NCBI RefSeq assembly: GCF_000282135.1 | Contig: NZ_AKJW01000083.1 | Span: 124,001 to 188,000, forward strand | Length of the DNA: 64,000 nt | From: Herbaspirillum sp. CF444 | GTDB lineage: Bacteria > Pseudomonadota > Gammaproteobacteria > Burkholderiales > Burkholderiaceae_D | Direction of reading: 5' to 3' | Shown here: positions 1 through 8,797 of the stretch, in pieces | Layout: each line of letters starts with the position of its first letter | Numbering within the stretch: position 1 is the stretch's first letter | Made by a program: the position numbers and the translations under genes | Notes under the pieces: model-generated | Databases searched by the model: none | Told to the model about the DNA's origin: nothing | What the model saw: only the letters and a program-made list of their open reading frames with translations

Positions 1-475
1 GCTGCAAAGCCTCCAATCCTTCCGCACCGAGCGGATCGAACTGCATCGACGGACAAAACAGCTCCACTTGCAAGCCCGGATAGATACGCGCAAACGCCGC
101 ATGCAACGCCTGCTCCTGCCCCGGCATGCCGCCGATCACATAAACCGGCACCTGTTGCGCGGCACAAGCCCGTGCCAGCGCGACAAACAAATCCGCCCCC
201 GTAACCCGCTCAGGCAAGGGCTGCCCGGTAAGACGGCTGGCCCACACCAAAGGCATGCCGTCGGCAAAAATGAAATCGGCCTGCACATACAACTGGCGGA
301 ACTGCGGATCTGCATCCAGCCGCACCACATGATCCACATTCGGCGTGACGACGATCGCCGGCTTCCCGGCAGGGCTGGCGGCCAGTTGCATCAGACGTTG
401 TGCGGCCTGATCAAAACTGGCAACACATATATCGATACCAAACATCCGACAAATCGGAAAATCCCCTGTTTTCAT
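1..475 (-). CDS. WecG/TagA/CpsF family glycosyltransferase (partial)
   Basis: The gene runs off the left edge, so only the first ~158 residues are visible. The protein starts MKTGDFPICRMFGIDI and then shows family landmarks: the TPNVDHVV segment near residue 45, FADGMPLVWASRL near 75, and VTGADLF with VYVIGGMPG further on. Enzymes of this family add N-acetylmannosaminuronate or a related sugar to lipid-linked intermediates at the cytoplasmic face of the membrane. The start is supported by GAGGAAG just upstream of the ATG. It is divergent from the glycosyltransferase at 704. A second, shorter member of the family lies in the eps cluster at 27057. The acceptor and donor sugars cannot be told from sequence. 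Confidence 0.85.
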   Translation of the reverse strand, partial: MKTGDFPICRMFGIDICVASFDQAAQRLMQLAASPAGKPAIVVTPNVDHVVRLDADPQFRQLYVQADFIFADGMPLVWASRLTGQPLPERVTGADLFVALARACAAQQVPVYVIGGMPGQEQALHAAFARIYPGLQVELFCPSMQFDPLGAEGLEALQ

Positions 476-703
476 TTCTTCCTCACCCGAATGCAAGCAA
501 ACTTACCTCAATGCATTAGCTTGACCGAAGCCAATTTGATATTATTTTAACAATTTTCTACTAGTACCCCAATTTTTGATGATCATTGCCAGATAATTTT
601 TTGCTTTTTGCATGCTGATGACACAGGATAAACAACACTGCGGCACACGCCAAGTGCATTTATGCCTGTCAAAATTGCAACAAACCAACTTCCTAGGACA
701 GCC

Positions 704-1639
704 ATGCCCGATACCGAACAACTGCCCCTGCAACCGGTAGCCGCAGCACCTGCGGTCAATCCTCACATTGTTCCTTTAGTGATCATTTCTCCGGTGCGCG
801 ACGAAGCCAAGTACTTGCGCCGCACCTTGGATTCGGTGGTGGCACAGACTTATCGCCCAATCGAGTGGATTGTGGTGGATGACGGCTCGGTGGACGCCAC
901 CCCCGACATCGTGCGCGAATATGCCGCGAAATACCCGTTCATCCGCCTGCTGCCGCGCCAGGACCGCGGGTTCCGCAAACTGGGCGGTGGTGTGATCGCC
1001 GCCTTCAATTTCGGCAAGGAACACATCCAGCACAGCGAATACCAATACATCGCCAAACTCGATGGCGATATGTCCTTCGGCCCGCTCTACCTGGAGCGCA
1101 TGTTTCAGCGCCTGCAGATCGACCCCAAACTGGCCGCCGTATCCGGCAAAGTGTATCGCGACGAAGATGGCCGCTATATCGAAGAAACCCATATCGACGA
1201 ACAGGTCGCCGGCCAGTTCAAGCTCTACAAGCGCAAAGCATTTGAAGACATCGGCGGTTTCGTGCAGCACCTGTCGTGGGATGGTATTGACGTCCATAGC
1301 GCCTGGATGAAGGGCTGGAAAACCTTCAGCTTTTACGATCCGCAAGCCTGGCTATGGCATCACCGGATTATGGGCTCGTCCGACAAGCATATCTATGAAG
1401 GCCGCCTGCGCTGGGGCCGGGCCATGTGGTACATGGGTTACCATCCGCTGTATGCGATTGCCGCCGGCATCAACCGCATGCGCGAAAAACCTGTGTTCAT
1501 TGGCGGCCTGTTGATGATCTTCGGGTTCTTCTGGTGTTGGGTACGCCGTCAGCCCAGTTATGACAATATGGAATTCCGGCGTTACTTGCGGCAATGGCAA
1601 ATGACGCGTCTGAAAAATACCCTGCTGGGCAAGAAATAA
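704..1639 (+). CDS. Family 2 glycosyltransferase
   Basis: This is a GT-A fold glycosyltransferase of 311 residues. The N-terminal half carries the nucleotide-binding DDGS (about 59-62) and a metal-binding DGD (about 120-122). A hydrophobic stretch near the C-terminus (PVFIGGLLMIFGFFW) probably anchors it to the inner membrane. I chose the ATG at 704 because AGGA lies six bases upstream. The in-frame ATG at 662 has no ribosome site and would add 14 residues. It sits alone between a divergent WecG/TagA gene and a convergent FkbM methyltransferase, which suggests a surface polysaccharide locus. The sugar transferred is unknown. Confidence 0.85.
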   Translation: MPDTEQLPLQPVAAAPAVNPHIVPLVIISPVRDEAKYLRRTLDSVVAQTYRPIEWIVVDDGSVDATPDIVREYAAKYPFIRLLPRQDRGFRKLGGGVIAAFNFGKEHIQHSEYQYIAKLDGDMSFGPLYLERMFQRLQIDPKLAAVSGKVYRDEDGRYIEETHIDEQVAGQFKLYKRKAFEDIGGFVQHLSWDGIDVHSAWMKGWKTFSFYDPQAWLWHHRIMGSSDKHIYEGRLRWGRAMWYMGYHPLYAIAAGINRMREKPVFIGGLLMIFGFFWCWVRRQPSYDNMEFRRYLRQWQMTRLKNTLLGKK

Positions 1640-1778
1640 GCCCTGTCCGTCTGCACCAGGAGCGGGCGATCTCAACTACCGTGAAGTCTGAAGACCGGCT
1701 GCCATCCATGTGCAGCCCGTCGGTCTGCCGTGCGCAACGGCAAGCGGCAAACTGCTCCTCTGTGCAGCAGGGCCTGGC

Positions 1779-2522
1779 TTATTTCGCTGGTACCAGATCC
1801 GAGCGGATCATGATGCAATCGACTTCTACCAGGCGCGGGAAATGCCCGGCATTGTTCGGCACCAGGGCACTCAACGTGAAGCCGTGGCTTTCGTATACGG
1901 TAAGGGCCTCGCGGAAATCCACCGAATCCGCATACAGTTTGGCAATCGCCAGTTCGCTCTGCAGACCGACAAATTCCTGCACGATATTGGCCGAGCCTTT
2001 GAAGATGTTGACGTCGTAACCCTGGGTATCCATTTTCAGGAAGGGCCGGACAAAACCATATTCTGACTGCAGCCGGCGCAAGGTTTTCTCCAGGCGTTCG
2101 GTCTTGACTTCGATCGTTTCGCTGACCGCATTCAATTTGACAAACAAATTCACATCTTCATGGCTGGGAGTGCTCAGCGAACTGAACTGGCTCGATTGCA
2201 TGACGTTGAATTGGGCGACGCCATCCTGATTCGAAATCGCCAGTTCGCTGATGATCCATTTATCGTCGCGCGCGGAACGCTGGCGCAGGACTGCGGCGTC
2301 ACGCGGATTCGGCTCGAACGAAAAGATATGACCTTGATACCCGCCGCGACGCAGCATCTCGGCATATTGCCCCTGGTTCGCGCCGATATCGAAGACAGCA
2401 TCGACATCCAGATATCGCAGCAGCTTTTTCAGCTGGATCTGCTCCCATTGAGCATACAGCCGTTGCGAATCAACGACATCGTGTTTCAATCTGGACAAGG
2501 CAGCTTTAATGGCTTTGATCAC
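1779..2522 (-). CDS. FkbM family methyltransferase
   Basis: The 247-residue protein has the SAM-binding glycine motif DIGANQG at about residues 45-51, followed by FSFEPNP, which is typical of the FkbM family. The conserved KMDTQGYD occurs in the second half. FkbM enzymes O-methylate sugars or polyketide hydroxyls, and in polysaccharide loci they usually methylate a glycan residue. It is convergent with the glycosyltransferase ending at 1639. No signal peptide or membrane segment is seen. The substrate is inferred only from the neighbours. Confidence 0.85.
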   Translation of the reverse strand: MIKAIKAALSRLKHDVVDSQRLYAQWEQIQLKKLLRYLDVDAVFDIGANQGQYAEMLRRGGYQGHIFSFEPNPRDAAVLRQRSARDDKWIISELAISNQDGVAQFNVMQSSQFSSLSTPSHEDVNLFVKLNAVSETIEVKTERLEKTLRRLQSEYGFVRPFLKMDTQGYDVNIFKGSANIVQEFVGLQSELAIAKLYADSVDFREALTVYESHGFTLSALVPNNAGHFPRLVEVDCIMIRSDLVPAK

Positions 2523-2643
2523 TATAGCCTCAATAATTTATGTGATTCCGGAAAAGGGAAATAGGCGTACGAAACGTACTGTGAGCGCTCAGTATGCCTC
2601 AAGCACCAACCGAAGTGCGCGTTGCTACGTGCTTGTCTCGGAT

Positions 2644-2670
2644 AAGAAAAAAGCTGCCAGCGGCAGCTTT
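2644..2670 (-). terminator. Rho-independent terminator of the merR end of the operon
   Basis: A 9-bp stem (AAAGCTGCC/GGCAGCTTT, loop AGC) is followed on the minus strand by a run of six T. It lies about 18 bases after the merR stop and closes the ihfA-merR transcript. Confidence 0.85.
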
Positions 2671-2687
2671 CTTGTTCATACAGGCCA

Positions 2688-3098
2688 TCAGGCACGCGCC
2701 GTCGGTCGCAGTAATTCGAGAATATCGAGCAATTCGACACGCACCGCATCAATCTGGGCTGCATCCATCGACACTGACACTTCGGCCTCTTCCGGCAACA
2801 CTTCCTGCCGCTCTTCGCCCATATGGCCGTCGAGCTTGTTGCGCGCACCGCTGATGGTGAAGCCTTGCTCATACAGCAACTCACGTATACGCCGAATCAG
2901 CAGCACTTCATGATGCTGATAATAGCGCCGGTTGCCGCGCCGCTTGACAGGCTTGAGCTGGGTAAATTCCTGCTCCCAGTAGCGCAGTACATGCGGCTTG
3001 ACCCCACACAACTCGCTGACTTCACCGATGGTGAAATAGCGTTTCGCCGGAATCGGCGGCAATACGATTAGCGCAGGCTTGTTAACGCGTTCATTCAT
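2688..3098 (-). CDS. MerR family transcriptional regulator
   Basis: This 136-residue protein has an N-terminal MerR winged-helix domain (YFTIGEVSELCGVKPHVLRYWE at about residues 21-42, then RRGNRRYY). It is followed by a short acidic tail with no cysteine cluster, so it is not a metal sensor of the MerR/CueR type. A MerR-like gene next to ihfA is a conserved arrangement in beta- and gammaproteobacteria; its target is not established. It begins 11 bases after ihfA and is probably co-transcribed with it. A strong terminator follows at 2644-2670. Confidence 0.9.
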   Translation of the reverse strand: MNERVNKPALIVLPPIPAKRYFTIGEVSELCGVKPHVLRYWEQEFTQLKPVKRRGNRRYYQHHEVLLIRRIRELLYEQGFTISGARNKLDGHMGEERQEVLPEEAEVSVSMDAAQIDAVRVELLDILELLRPTARA

Positions 3099-3109
3099 GG
3101 CTTACACGT

Positions 3110-3523
3110 TCAGACGACGATGGCAAACGGCTGATGACTTGACACTTCAACCATTTCCTTGAGTTTTTGGCTGGCATGAAAAGTCACCACGCGCCGCGCA
3201 GTAATCGGAATTTCTTCACCGGTCTTGGGATTGCGACCAGGCCGCTGCGGCTTGTCGCGCAACTGGAAGTTGCCGAAGCCCGACAGCTTGACCGCTTCGC
3301 CGCGCTCTAGCGCATTGCGGATTTCGTCAAAGAAAGTTTCGACCATATCCTTGGCTTCACGCTTATTGAGGCCGACTTGCTCGAACAACAGTTCGGCCAA
3401 CTCGGCCTTGGTCAGCGTCGGAAGATTTTTTTCCGCTTGGGAGCGCACCTGCGACTCGAGTACGGCGCGCTCCAGATCGGCATCCAGTACAGACTGAAAT
3501 TCACTTGAATTCACGTTGTTCAT
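3110..3523 (-). CDS. ihfA: Integration host factor subunit alpha
   Basis: This is the HU/IHF fold DNA-bending subunit; with IHF-beta it bends DNA at promoters, att sites and origins. The family signature [18 protein letters not shown], with the intercalating-proline arm, is present, as is the [21 protein letters not shown] helix region. The protein is 137 residues, whereas typical IHF-alpha is about 100. The excess is mostly an N-terminal extension of ~35 residues ([20 protein letters not shown]...). No internal ATG lies near the usual start, so the extension appears real, although AAGGA lies over 20 bases from the ATG. It is downstream of pheT, as in many proteobacteria. Confidence 0.95.
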   Translation of the reverse strand: MNNVNSSEFQSVLDADLERAVLESQVRSQAEKNLPTLTKAELAELLFEQVGLNKREAKDMVETFFDEIRNALERGEAVKLSGFGNFQLRDKPQRPGRNPKTGEEIPITARRVVTFHASQKLKEMVEVSSHQPFAIVV

Positions 3524-3641
3524 GACGAGAGGGTTGCCCGTTCCTTACCGGTTCTGAGTCTTATTTTGACTGTTATGGCAGTGGTGCCTAATTTACTGTT
3601 TTGAATACTATTTTGCTTATTATCTTGATTGCTCAAGATAA

Positions 3642-6068
3642 TCATGCACGCATTTTGGCGACAAGCTTGCCCGTCGCGGCGGCGATTATCGCGCTCATCG
3701 CAACATCAACTTTGTCGTCCTGGAGTGTGTTTTGAGTATCTTGCAAGGTGAATCGGAAAGCAAGGCTTTTTTCGTCATTTTCCAAGCCTTTCCCTTGATA
3801 TTCATCAAATAAAACAATGGCTTGGATGATTGCACAGGCGCTGTTATTTCGCTTTTCTTCAGCAAAAACATCGAACAATTCTTGCGCCCGAACCGCTTGC
3901 TTAACCACCAATGCCAGGTCGCGCGTGACCGCTGGAAATTTGGAAATCTCGACATACGTCGGCACCTTACGCTCTTGCAATGCTAACGCAGCAACGTCAA
4001 ATACCACCGGGGCCAGTGGCAGATCATACTTTTGCTGCAAGCGTGGATGCAATTCGCCGATGATGCCGATATCCTGGCCATCGAGCTCGACCCGGGCCGA
4101 CCGGCCCGGATGCAAGGCCGGATGTTCAGCCTGCACGAAGCGCAGCGTCCGTGGTGCAAACAAGGCTTCCAGGTCCGCCTTGACGTCAAAGAAATCGACA
4201 TTGCGCGAGCTCAAGCCCCACTGCTCGTCAGCCACAGCGCCATAGGCCAGGCCGGCGACTTGTTTCGGTTGCTGGTAACCCGCTACTTGCAGCGGACCGT
4301 CCTGCACCTGGGTGTCGCGATGGAATACGGCGCCGACCTCGAACACGCGCACGCGATTGGCCTTGCGGTTGATGTTGTAACGTACGTTGGCGACCAGGCT
4401 GGCGATCAGCGAGGAGCGCATCACGTTCATCTGGCTGGCGATCGGATTGAGCAGCTTGATCGGCTCCAGGTTGCCGGCAAAATCAGCTTCCCATGCGCTG
4501 TCGACAAAACTGAAATTGACCACTTCCTGATAGTCGAGATCGGCCAGCAGATGACGCACGGCGAACAGCGAGCGGACGTTTTCCGGTGCGATCTTCATCG
4601 CGCTGGCGGCCACCGGCGGCAAGGCCGGGATGTTTTCGAAACCGTAGACGCGCGCGATTTCTTCGATCAGGTCTTCTTCGATTTCGATGTCGAAACGGAA
4701 AGACGGCGGCGTGACGGCGAACAAGCCCGGCTCTTGCGTGAATTGCAGGCCGAGACGCGTGAAGATGTTGGCGATCATGTCGTCGGTGATGTCCACGCCG
4801 ATGACCTTGGTGGCGCGCGCAGTGCGCACCTTGACCGGCTCGCGCTTGGGCAGGTTGACGATCTGGTCGTCGACCGGACCGACCTTGGTGTCGGCCGTGC
4901 CGCAGATTTCGATCAGCAAGGCGGTGATGCGCTCGATGTGGTCCACCACGGTGGCGAAGTCGACGCCGCGTTCGAAACGATGGGCGGCATCGGTCGAGAA
5001 ATTGTAGCGGCGCGCGCGGCCCTGGATCGCTTGCGGGAACCAGAACGCGGCTTCCAGATAGATGTTGGCGGTGTCGAGCGACACGGATGTCGCGTCGCCG
5101 CCCATGATGCCGGCCAGCGATTCGAGCTCCTTGTCGTCGGCGATCACGCCGACCCATTCGTCGACTTCCACGGTATTGCCGTTGAGGAGCTTGATCTGTT
5201 CGCCCTTCTTGCCCCAGCGCACGTCGAGGCTGCCGTGGATCTTGTCCAGATCGAACACGTGCGACGGACGGCCGAGTTCCAGCATGACGTAGTTGGAGAT
5301 ATCCACCAGCGCCGAAATCGGGCGCTGGCCGCTGCGCTCGAGGCGCTGCTTCATCCACTGCGGCGTCGATGCCTTGGCGTTCAGGCCGCGGATGACGCGA
5401 CCGGCAAAGCGGCCGCACAGGTCCGGTGCGGAAATCCTGACCGGCAATTTTTCGTCGATACCGACGGCGACTTTCTGGAAGGTCGGTTGTTTCAGCGGTG
5501 TATCGGTCAAGGCCGACACTTCGCGCGCCACGCCCAGCACGGACAGGCAGTCCGCCTTGTTCGGCGTCAGCTTGATGGTGAACTTGAGATCGTTCAACAG
5601 GAAGTAATCGCGGAAATTCTGACCGACCGGCGCGTCGTCCGGCAGCTCGAGCAGACCGCCGTGGTCTTCCGACAGCTTCAGTTCGCGCGCGGAGCACAGC
5701 ATGCCTTGCGACTCGACGCCGCGCAACTGGCCGACCTTGATCTCGAACGGCTTGCCGTCGGCGCCCGGAGGCAGCACGGCGCCGGCCATGGCGCACGGCA
5801 CCTTCATGCCGACGCGCACGTTCGGCGCGCCGCAAACGATGTTGAGAATGGTGCCGGTCTTGACGTCCACCTGGCAGACGTTCAGACGATCGGCGTTCGG
5901 GTGTTTGGCGATTTCCAGCACTTCGCCGACCACCACGTTGGAGAACGGTGGCGCGACCGCTTCGACCTCTTCCACTTCCAGGCCCGACATCGTCAGCAAG
6001 TGCGACAACTCATCCGAAGTCATCTTCGGATTGACCATGGTGCGCAACCAGTTTTCAGAGAATTGCAT
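3642..6068 (-). CDS. pheT: Phenylalanyl-tRNA synthetase beta subunit
   Basis: This 808-residue subunit forms the alpha2-beta2 enzyme that charges tRNA-Phe and edits mischarged tyrosine. Domains in order: an EMAP-like tRNA-binding domain (about 40-150, with [13 protein letters not shown] and [11 protein letters not shown]), B3/B4 editing domain, B5 domain, a catalytic-like core, and the C-terminal anticodon-binding FDX-ACB domain (about 715-808, [13 protein letters not shown]). Length is normal for the family. It lies 105 bases downstream of pheS on the same strand and upstream of ihfA, the usual pheST-ihfA arrangement. Confidence 0.98.
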   Translation of the reverse strand: MQFSENWLRTMVNPKMTSDELSHLLTMSGLEVEEVEAVAPPFSNVVVGEVLEIAKHPNADRLNVCQVDVKTGTILNIVCGAPNVRVGMKVPCAMAGAVLPPGADGKPFEIKVGQLRGVESQGMLCSARELKLSEDHGGLLELPDDAPVGQNFRDYFLLNDLKFTIKLTPNKADCLSVLGVAREVSALTDTPLKQPTFQKVAVGIDEKLPVRISAPDLCGRFAGRVIRGLNAKASTPQWMKQRLERSGQRPISALVDISNYVMLELGRPSHVFDLDKIHGSLDVRWGKKGEQIKLLNGNTVEVDEWVGVIADDKELESLAGIMGGDATSVSLDTANIYLEAAFWFPQAIQGRARRYNFSTDAAHRFERGVDFATVVDHIERITALLIEICGTADTKVGPVDDQIVNLPKREPVKVRTARATKVIGVDITDDMIANIFTRLGLQFTQEPGLFAVTPPSFRFDIEIEEDLIEEIARVYGFENIPALPPVAASAMKIAPENVRSLFAVRHLLADLDYQEVVNFSFVDSAWEADFAGNLEPIKLLNPIASQMNVMRSSLIASLVANVRYNINRKANRVRVFEVGAVFHRDTQVQDGPLQVAGYQQPKQVAGLAYGAVADEQWGLSSRNVDFFDVKADLEALFAPRTLRFVQAEHPALHPGRSARVELDGQDIGIIGELHPRLQQKYDLPLAPVVFDVAALALQERKVPTYVEISKFPAVTRDLALVVKQAVRAQELFDVFAEEKRNNSACAIIQAIVLFDEYQGKGLENDEKSLAFRFTLQDTQNTLQDDKVDVAMSAIIAAATGKLVAKMRA

Positions 6069-6173
6069 GATTCAAACCTTCAGCTATGATCCGGGAATCC
6101 GGACAGTCCATACAGTTCGCAAGGCAGCGCGGATGACGATGATGATATTCGCGCCGGCCCCGCATCACAATGT

Positions 6174-7190
6174 TCAATTGAATTGTTTCAGAAAGCGCAA
6201 ATCGCCTTCGTAGAACAGACGCAAGTCGTTGATGCCATAGCGCAGCATGGTCAGGCGCTCAAGGCCGGAGCCGAACGCGAAACCGATGTATTGCTCGGGA
6301 TCGAGACCCATGTTGCGCACCACGGTCGGATGTACCTGGCCGGCGCCGGACACTTCCAGCCAACGGCCTTTCAGCGGACCGCTGCCGAAGGCGATGTCGA
6401 TTTCCGCCGACGGTTCGGTGAACGGAAAATACGAGGGGCGGAAGCGCACCTGCAAGTCATCGGTCTCAAAGAAGGCTTTGACGAAGTTGAGATAGACGCC
6501 CTTGAGGTCGGCGAAGCTGATGTCTTCGGCGATCCACAGGCCCTCGACCTGATGGAACATCGGCGAGTGCGTCGCATCGCTGTCGACGCGATACGTGCGG
6601 CCGGGAGCAATGACCTTGATCGGCGGTTTGTTCATGCGCGCATAGCGCACCTGCATCGGGCTGGTGTGGGTACGCAGCAGCAGCGGTTTGCCTTGCGTAT
6701 CGTTGCCTTCGATGTAGAAGGTGTCCTGCATCGAACGCGCGGGATGGTTTTCCGGGCTGTTCAGTGCGGAGAAATTGGTCCAGTCGGTTTCGATTTCCGG
6801 GCCGTCGGCGACGTCGAAGCCGATCGAACGGAAGATTTCTTCGACACGCTGCCACGAGCGCATGACCGGATGGATGCCGCCCTTGCCGCGACCGCGGCCC
6901 GGCAACGTAACGTCGATCGCTTCGGCGTTCAGGCGCTCTTGCATTTGCGCGTTGGCCAGTGCATCACGGCGCGCGGTCAGCGCATTCTCGATCTGCTCTT
7001 TGGCGGCGTTGATGACGGCGCCTTGCACCTTGCGTTCTTCCGGAGCCAGCTTGCCAAGGCCCTTCATTTGCTCGGTGATCTGGCCGGTTTTGCCAAGGTA
7101 TTTGGCTTTGGCGTTTTCCAGGGCTGCGGCGTCGGGTGCGCCGGCAAAATCGGCCTGGGCCTGTGCAACGAGTTGTTCTAGGGAATTCAT
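6174..7190 (-). CDS. pheS: Phenylalanyl-tRNA synthetase alpha subunit
   Basis: This 338-residue protein carries the catalytic core of PheRS: a coiled-coil N-terminus, class II motif 2 region ([16 protein letters not shown]) and motif 3 ([17 protein letters not shown]). The start [12 protein letters not shown] at 7190 matches the family. An open frame continues upstream for another 60 codons to an ATG at 7370, but that stretch is GC-skewed, forms a strong hairpin (7299-7325) and is best read as a leader. The gene follows rplT by 186 bases. I saw no phenylalanine-rich leader peptide of the pheM type. Confidence 0.97.
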   Translation of the reverse strand: MNSLEQLVAQAQADFAGAPDAAALENAKAKYLGKTGQITEQMKGLGKLAPEERKVQGAVINAAKEQIENALTARRDALANAQMQERLNAEAIDVTLPGRGRGKGGIHPVMRSWQRVEEIFRSIGFDVADGPEIETDWTNFSALNSPENHPARSMQDTFYIEGNDTQGKPLLLRTHTSPMQVRYARMNKPPIKVIAPGRTYRVDSDATHSPMFHQVEGLWIAEDISFADLKGVYLNFVKAFFETDDLQVRFRPSYFPFTEPSAEIDIAFGSGPLKGRWLEVSGAGQVHPTVVRNMGLDPEQYIGFAFGSGLERLTMLRYGINDLRLFYEGDLRFLKQFN

Positions 7191-7298
7191 GCGGTAAGTC
7201 TCGCTCCATTCAGATGGAAGTCTGATAAATCCAAGAACCGTTCGGCTCTGACGACGAAGTCGAAAAAACAGTGAAATACTGAGATGTAAAACGACTAC

Positions 7299-7325
7299 GG
7301 GGCACAGGTATTTCACCTCTGCCCC
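7299..7325 (-). promoter_or_regulatory. Stable hairpin in the rplT-pheS spacer
   Basis: The spacer contains GGGGCA..AGGT..ACCT..TGCCCC, a ten-pair stem with one G-G-type mismatch and a five-base loop. A second, smaller stem (CGTCC/GGACG) lies at about 7350. No U-run follows, so it is not a classical terminator. It may set pheST expression relative to the ribosomal genes or mark a processing site. Confidence 0.5.
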
Positions 7326-7376
7326 GCAGGATGTGCAGCGCCGTCCGAAACCGGACGACGACTGCAACATGGCTAA

Positions 7377-7736
7377 TTACTTAGCGATGTTGGCTTTCAC
7401 CTGATTGACAATCGCAGCGAACGCTGGCTTGTCAGTCACAGCCATATCGGCCAGAACCTTGCGGTCCAGTTCGATCGAAGCACGCTTCAGGCCGTTCATG
7501 AACACGCTGTATGTCACGCCATGCTCGCGAGCAGCAGCGTTGATACGGGCGATCCACAGTGCACGGAATACGCGCTTCTTGTTGCGGCGGTCACGGTATG
7601 CGTATTGGCCAGCGCGCATGACTGCTTGCTTGGCGATACGATAGACGGTGCTGCGGCGACCACGGTAACCCTTGGCTTGCGCCAGGACTTTTTTATGACG
7701 GGCACGTGCTGTTACCCCACGTTTAACTCTAGGCAT
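7377..7736 (-). CDS. rplT: 50S ribosomal protein L20
   Basis: L20 is 119 residues, begins [18 protein letters not shown] and is strongly basic at its N-terminus. It binds 23S rRNA domain II early in 50S assembly, and in many bacteria it represses the rpmI-rplT message. It follows rpmI by 20 bases in the standard infC-rpmI-rplT order. The gene is full length with the conserved [18 protein letters not shown] region. Confidence 0.98.
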   Translation of the reverse strand: MPRVKRGVTARARHKKVLAQAKGYRGRRSTVYRIAKQAVMRAGQYAYRDRRNKKRVFRALWIARINAAAREHGVTYSVFMNGLKRASIELDRKVLADMAVTDKPAFAAIVNQVKANIAK

Positions 7737-7756
7737 AGTAGCTCCTTAGTGTGAGG

Positions 7757-7954
7757 TTAAGCGAACGGCAGCATTGCGCGAACGGATGTCATGTTAGTCT
7801 CATGGACTCCCACTGCACCGCGCAATTGACGTTTGTTCTTGGTGGTCTTCTTGGTCAGGATGTGACGTTTGAACGCTTGACCGCGTTTAACGGTACCGCC
7901 TGGACGGACGCGGAAGCGCTTTTTGGCGCTGCTTTTCGTCTTCATTTTTGGCAT
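7757..7954 (-). CDS. rpmI: 50S ribosomal protein L35
   Basis: This 65-residue basic protein ([24 protein letters not shown]...) is L35 of the large subunit. It is separated from infC by 256 bases that hold two consecutive hairpins (8144-8195), unlike the tight spacing to rplT, so rpmI-rplT may be controlled separately. Confidence 0.98.
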   Translation of the reverse strand: MPKMKTKSSAKKRFRVRPGGTVKRGQAFKRHILTKKTTKNKRQLRGAVGVHETNMTSVRAMLPFA

Positions 7955-8143
7955 AACACTATCTGTCCTTTATTGGACAGCTCCATTTTTTGATGATTGC
8001 AGGTGGCAACAATACGCTGCTCTTGGATGCCTGCTCTCACTTATTGGCAGCAATTTTCATTGCTGCTTTTGCAGGAAACAAAACCACTGTTTCCCGACAA
8101 AATCTTCGGTTTCGCTACAGCTGACGCTTGCTGGACCGGAATA

Positions 8144-8195
8144 CGCATCGCAAAGACCTGCCCTGCGATGCGCGAAAAAGCATGGCTGCTTTTTC
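8144..8195 (-). promoter_or_regulatory. Two consecutive hairpins between infC and rpmI
   Basis: Reading the minus strand from infC, the first stem is GAAAAAGCA/TGCTTTTTC (9 bp, loop GCCA; 8174-8195), whose 3' arm is itself U-rich. The second is CGCATCGCA/TGCGATGCG (9 bp, 11-base loop; 8144-8172). The first could act as a weak terminator and the second as a stabiliser. The position in the leader of rpmI-rplT is where L20 autoregulation acts in other bacteria, but no L20 site could be verified by eye. Confidence 0.55.
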
Positions 8196-8210
8196 TTGAA
8201 TGTATTGCTG

Positions 8211-8732
8211 TTACTTCTTCTTCTTCGGCGCCAGGACCATGATCATCTGGCGTCCTTCCATCTTTGGAAACTGCTCGACCTGGCCAAACGGCTCCAGATC
8301 CGCCTTCAGGCGCTCCAACACGCGCATGCCGATTTCCTGGTGAGCCATTTCACGGCCACGGAAGCGCAAGGTGATTTTGGTCTTGTCACCCTCTTCCAGG
8401 AACTTGGTCAGATTACGCAGCTTGATGTTGTAATCGCCGTCATCCGTGCCAGGACGGAATTTGACTTCCTTGACCTGAATGACTTTCTGCTTCAGCTTGG
8501 CTTCATGAGCTTTCTTCTGCTCCTGATATTTGAACTTGCCATAATCCATCAGGCGCGCAACAGGAGGTTGGGCGGTCGGTGCGATTTCCACCAGATCCAC
8601 GTTAGCCTCTTCCGCCAGACGGAAAGCCTCAGCCAAATTGACGATACCAAGCGGTTCGTTATTGACTCCGGATAAACGCAATTCCGGTGCAGTAATTTCA
8701 CCGTTGATGCGATGCGACTTGTCAGTAGCTAT
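8211..8732 (-). CDS. infC: Translation initiation factor IF-3 (AUA start)
   Basis: IF-3 keeps 30S subunits free and proofreads the start codon. The 173-residue frame reads (M)[21 protein letters not shown], the usual N-terminus, only if translation begins at an ATA codon at 8732-8730. This is preceded by AAAGGA at seven bases. The first in-frame ATG (8681) would delete 17 conserved residues. Non-AUG starts in infC are known (AUU in Escherichia coli) and allow IF-3 to repress its own synthesis; AUA serves the same logic here. The gene lies 65 bases after thrS in the same operon. The C-terminal domain with [14 protein letters not shown] is intact. Confidence 0.95.
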   Translation of the reverse strand: MATDKSHRINGEITAPELRLSGVNNEPLGIVNLAEAFRLAEEANVDLVEIAPTAQPPVARLMDYGKFKYQEQKKAHEAKLKQKVIQVKEVKFRPGTDDGDYNIKLRNLTKFLEEGDKTKITLRFRGREMAHQEIGMRVLERLKADLEPFGQVEQFPKMEGRQMIMVLAPKKKK

Positions 8733-8797
8733 TGCAGTTTCCTTTAAACGTCCAATAAATTAAGCCGTGCTCTTGCGCTGGAAGGAGCTTTGCTCCT

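Noticed and set aside
2540-2643. tRNA or small RNA between the FkbM gene and merR
   Set aside because: Short palindromes such as GTACG/CGTAC are present but no cloverleaf or promoter can be drawn.
4032-6089. Very long plus-strand open frame (685 codons) opposite pheT
   Set aside because: It is exactly antisense to pheT, rich in Asp, Arg and His as expected for the mirrored codon pattern, and has no recognisable domain.
6174-7370. pheS with a 60-residue N-terminal extension
   Set aside because: The extension has no similarity to PheS and covers a hairpin-rich leader; MNSLEQL at 7190 is the usual start.
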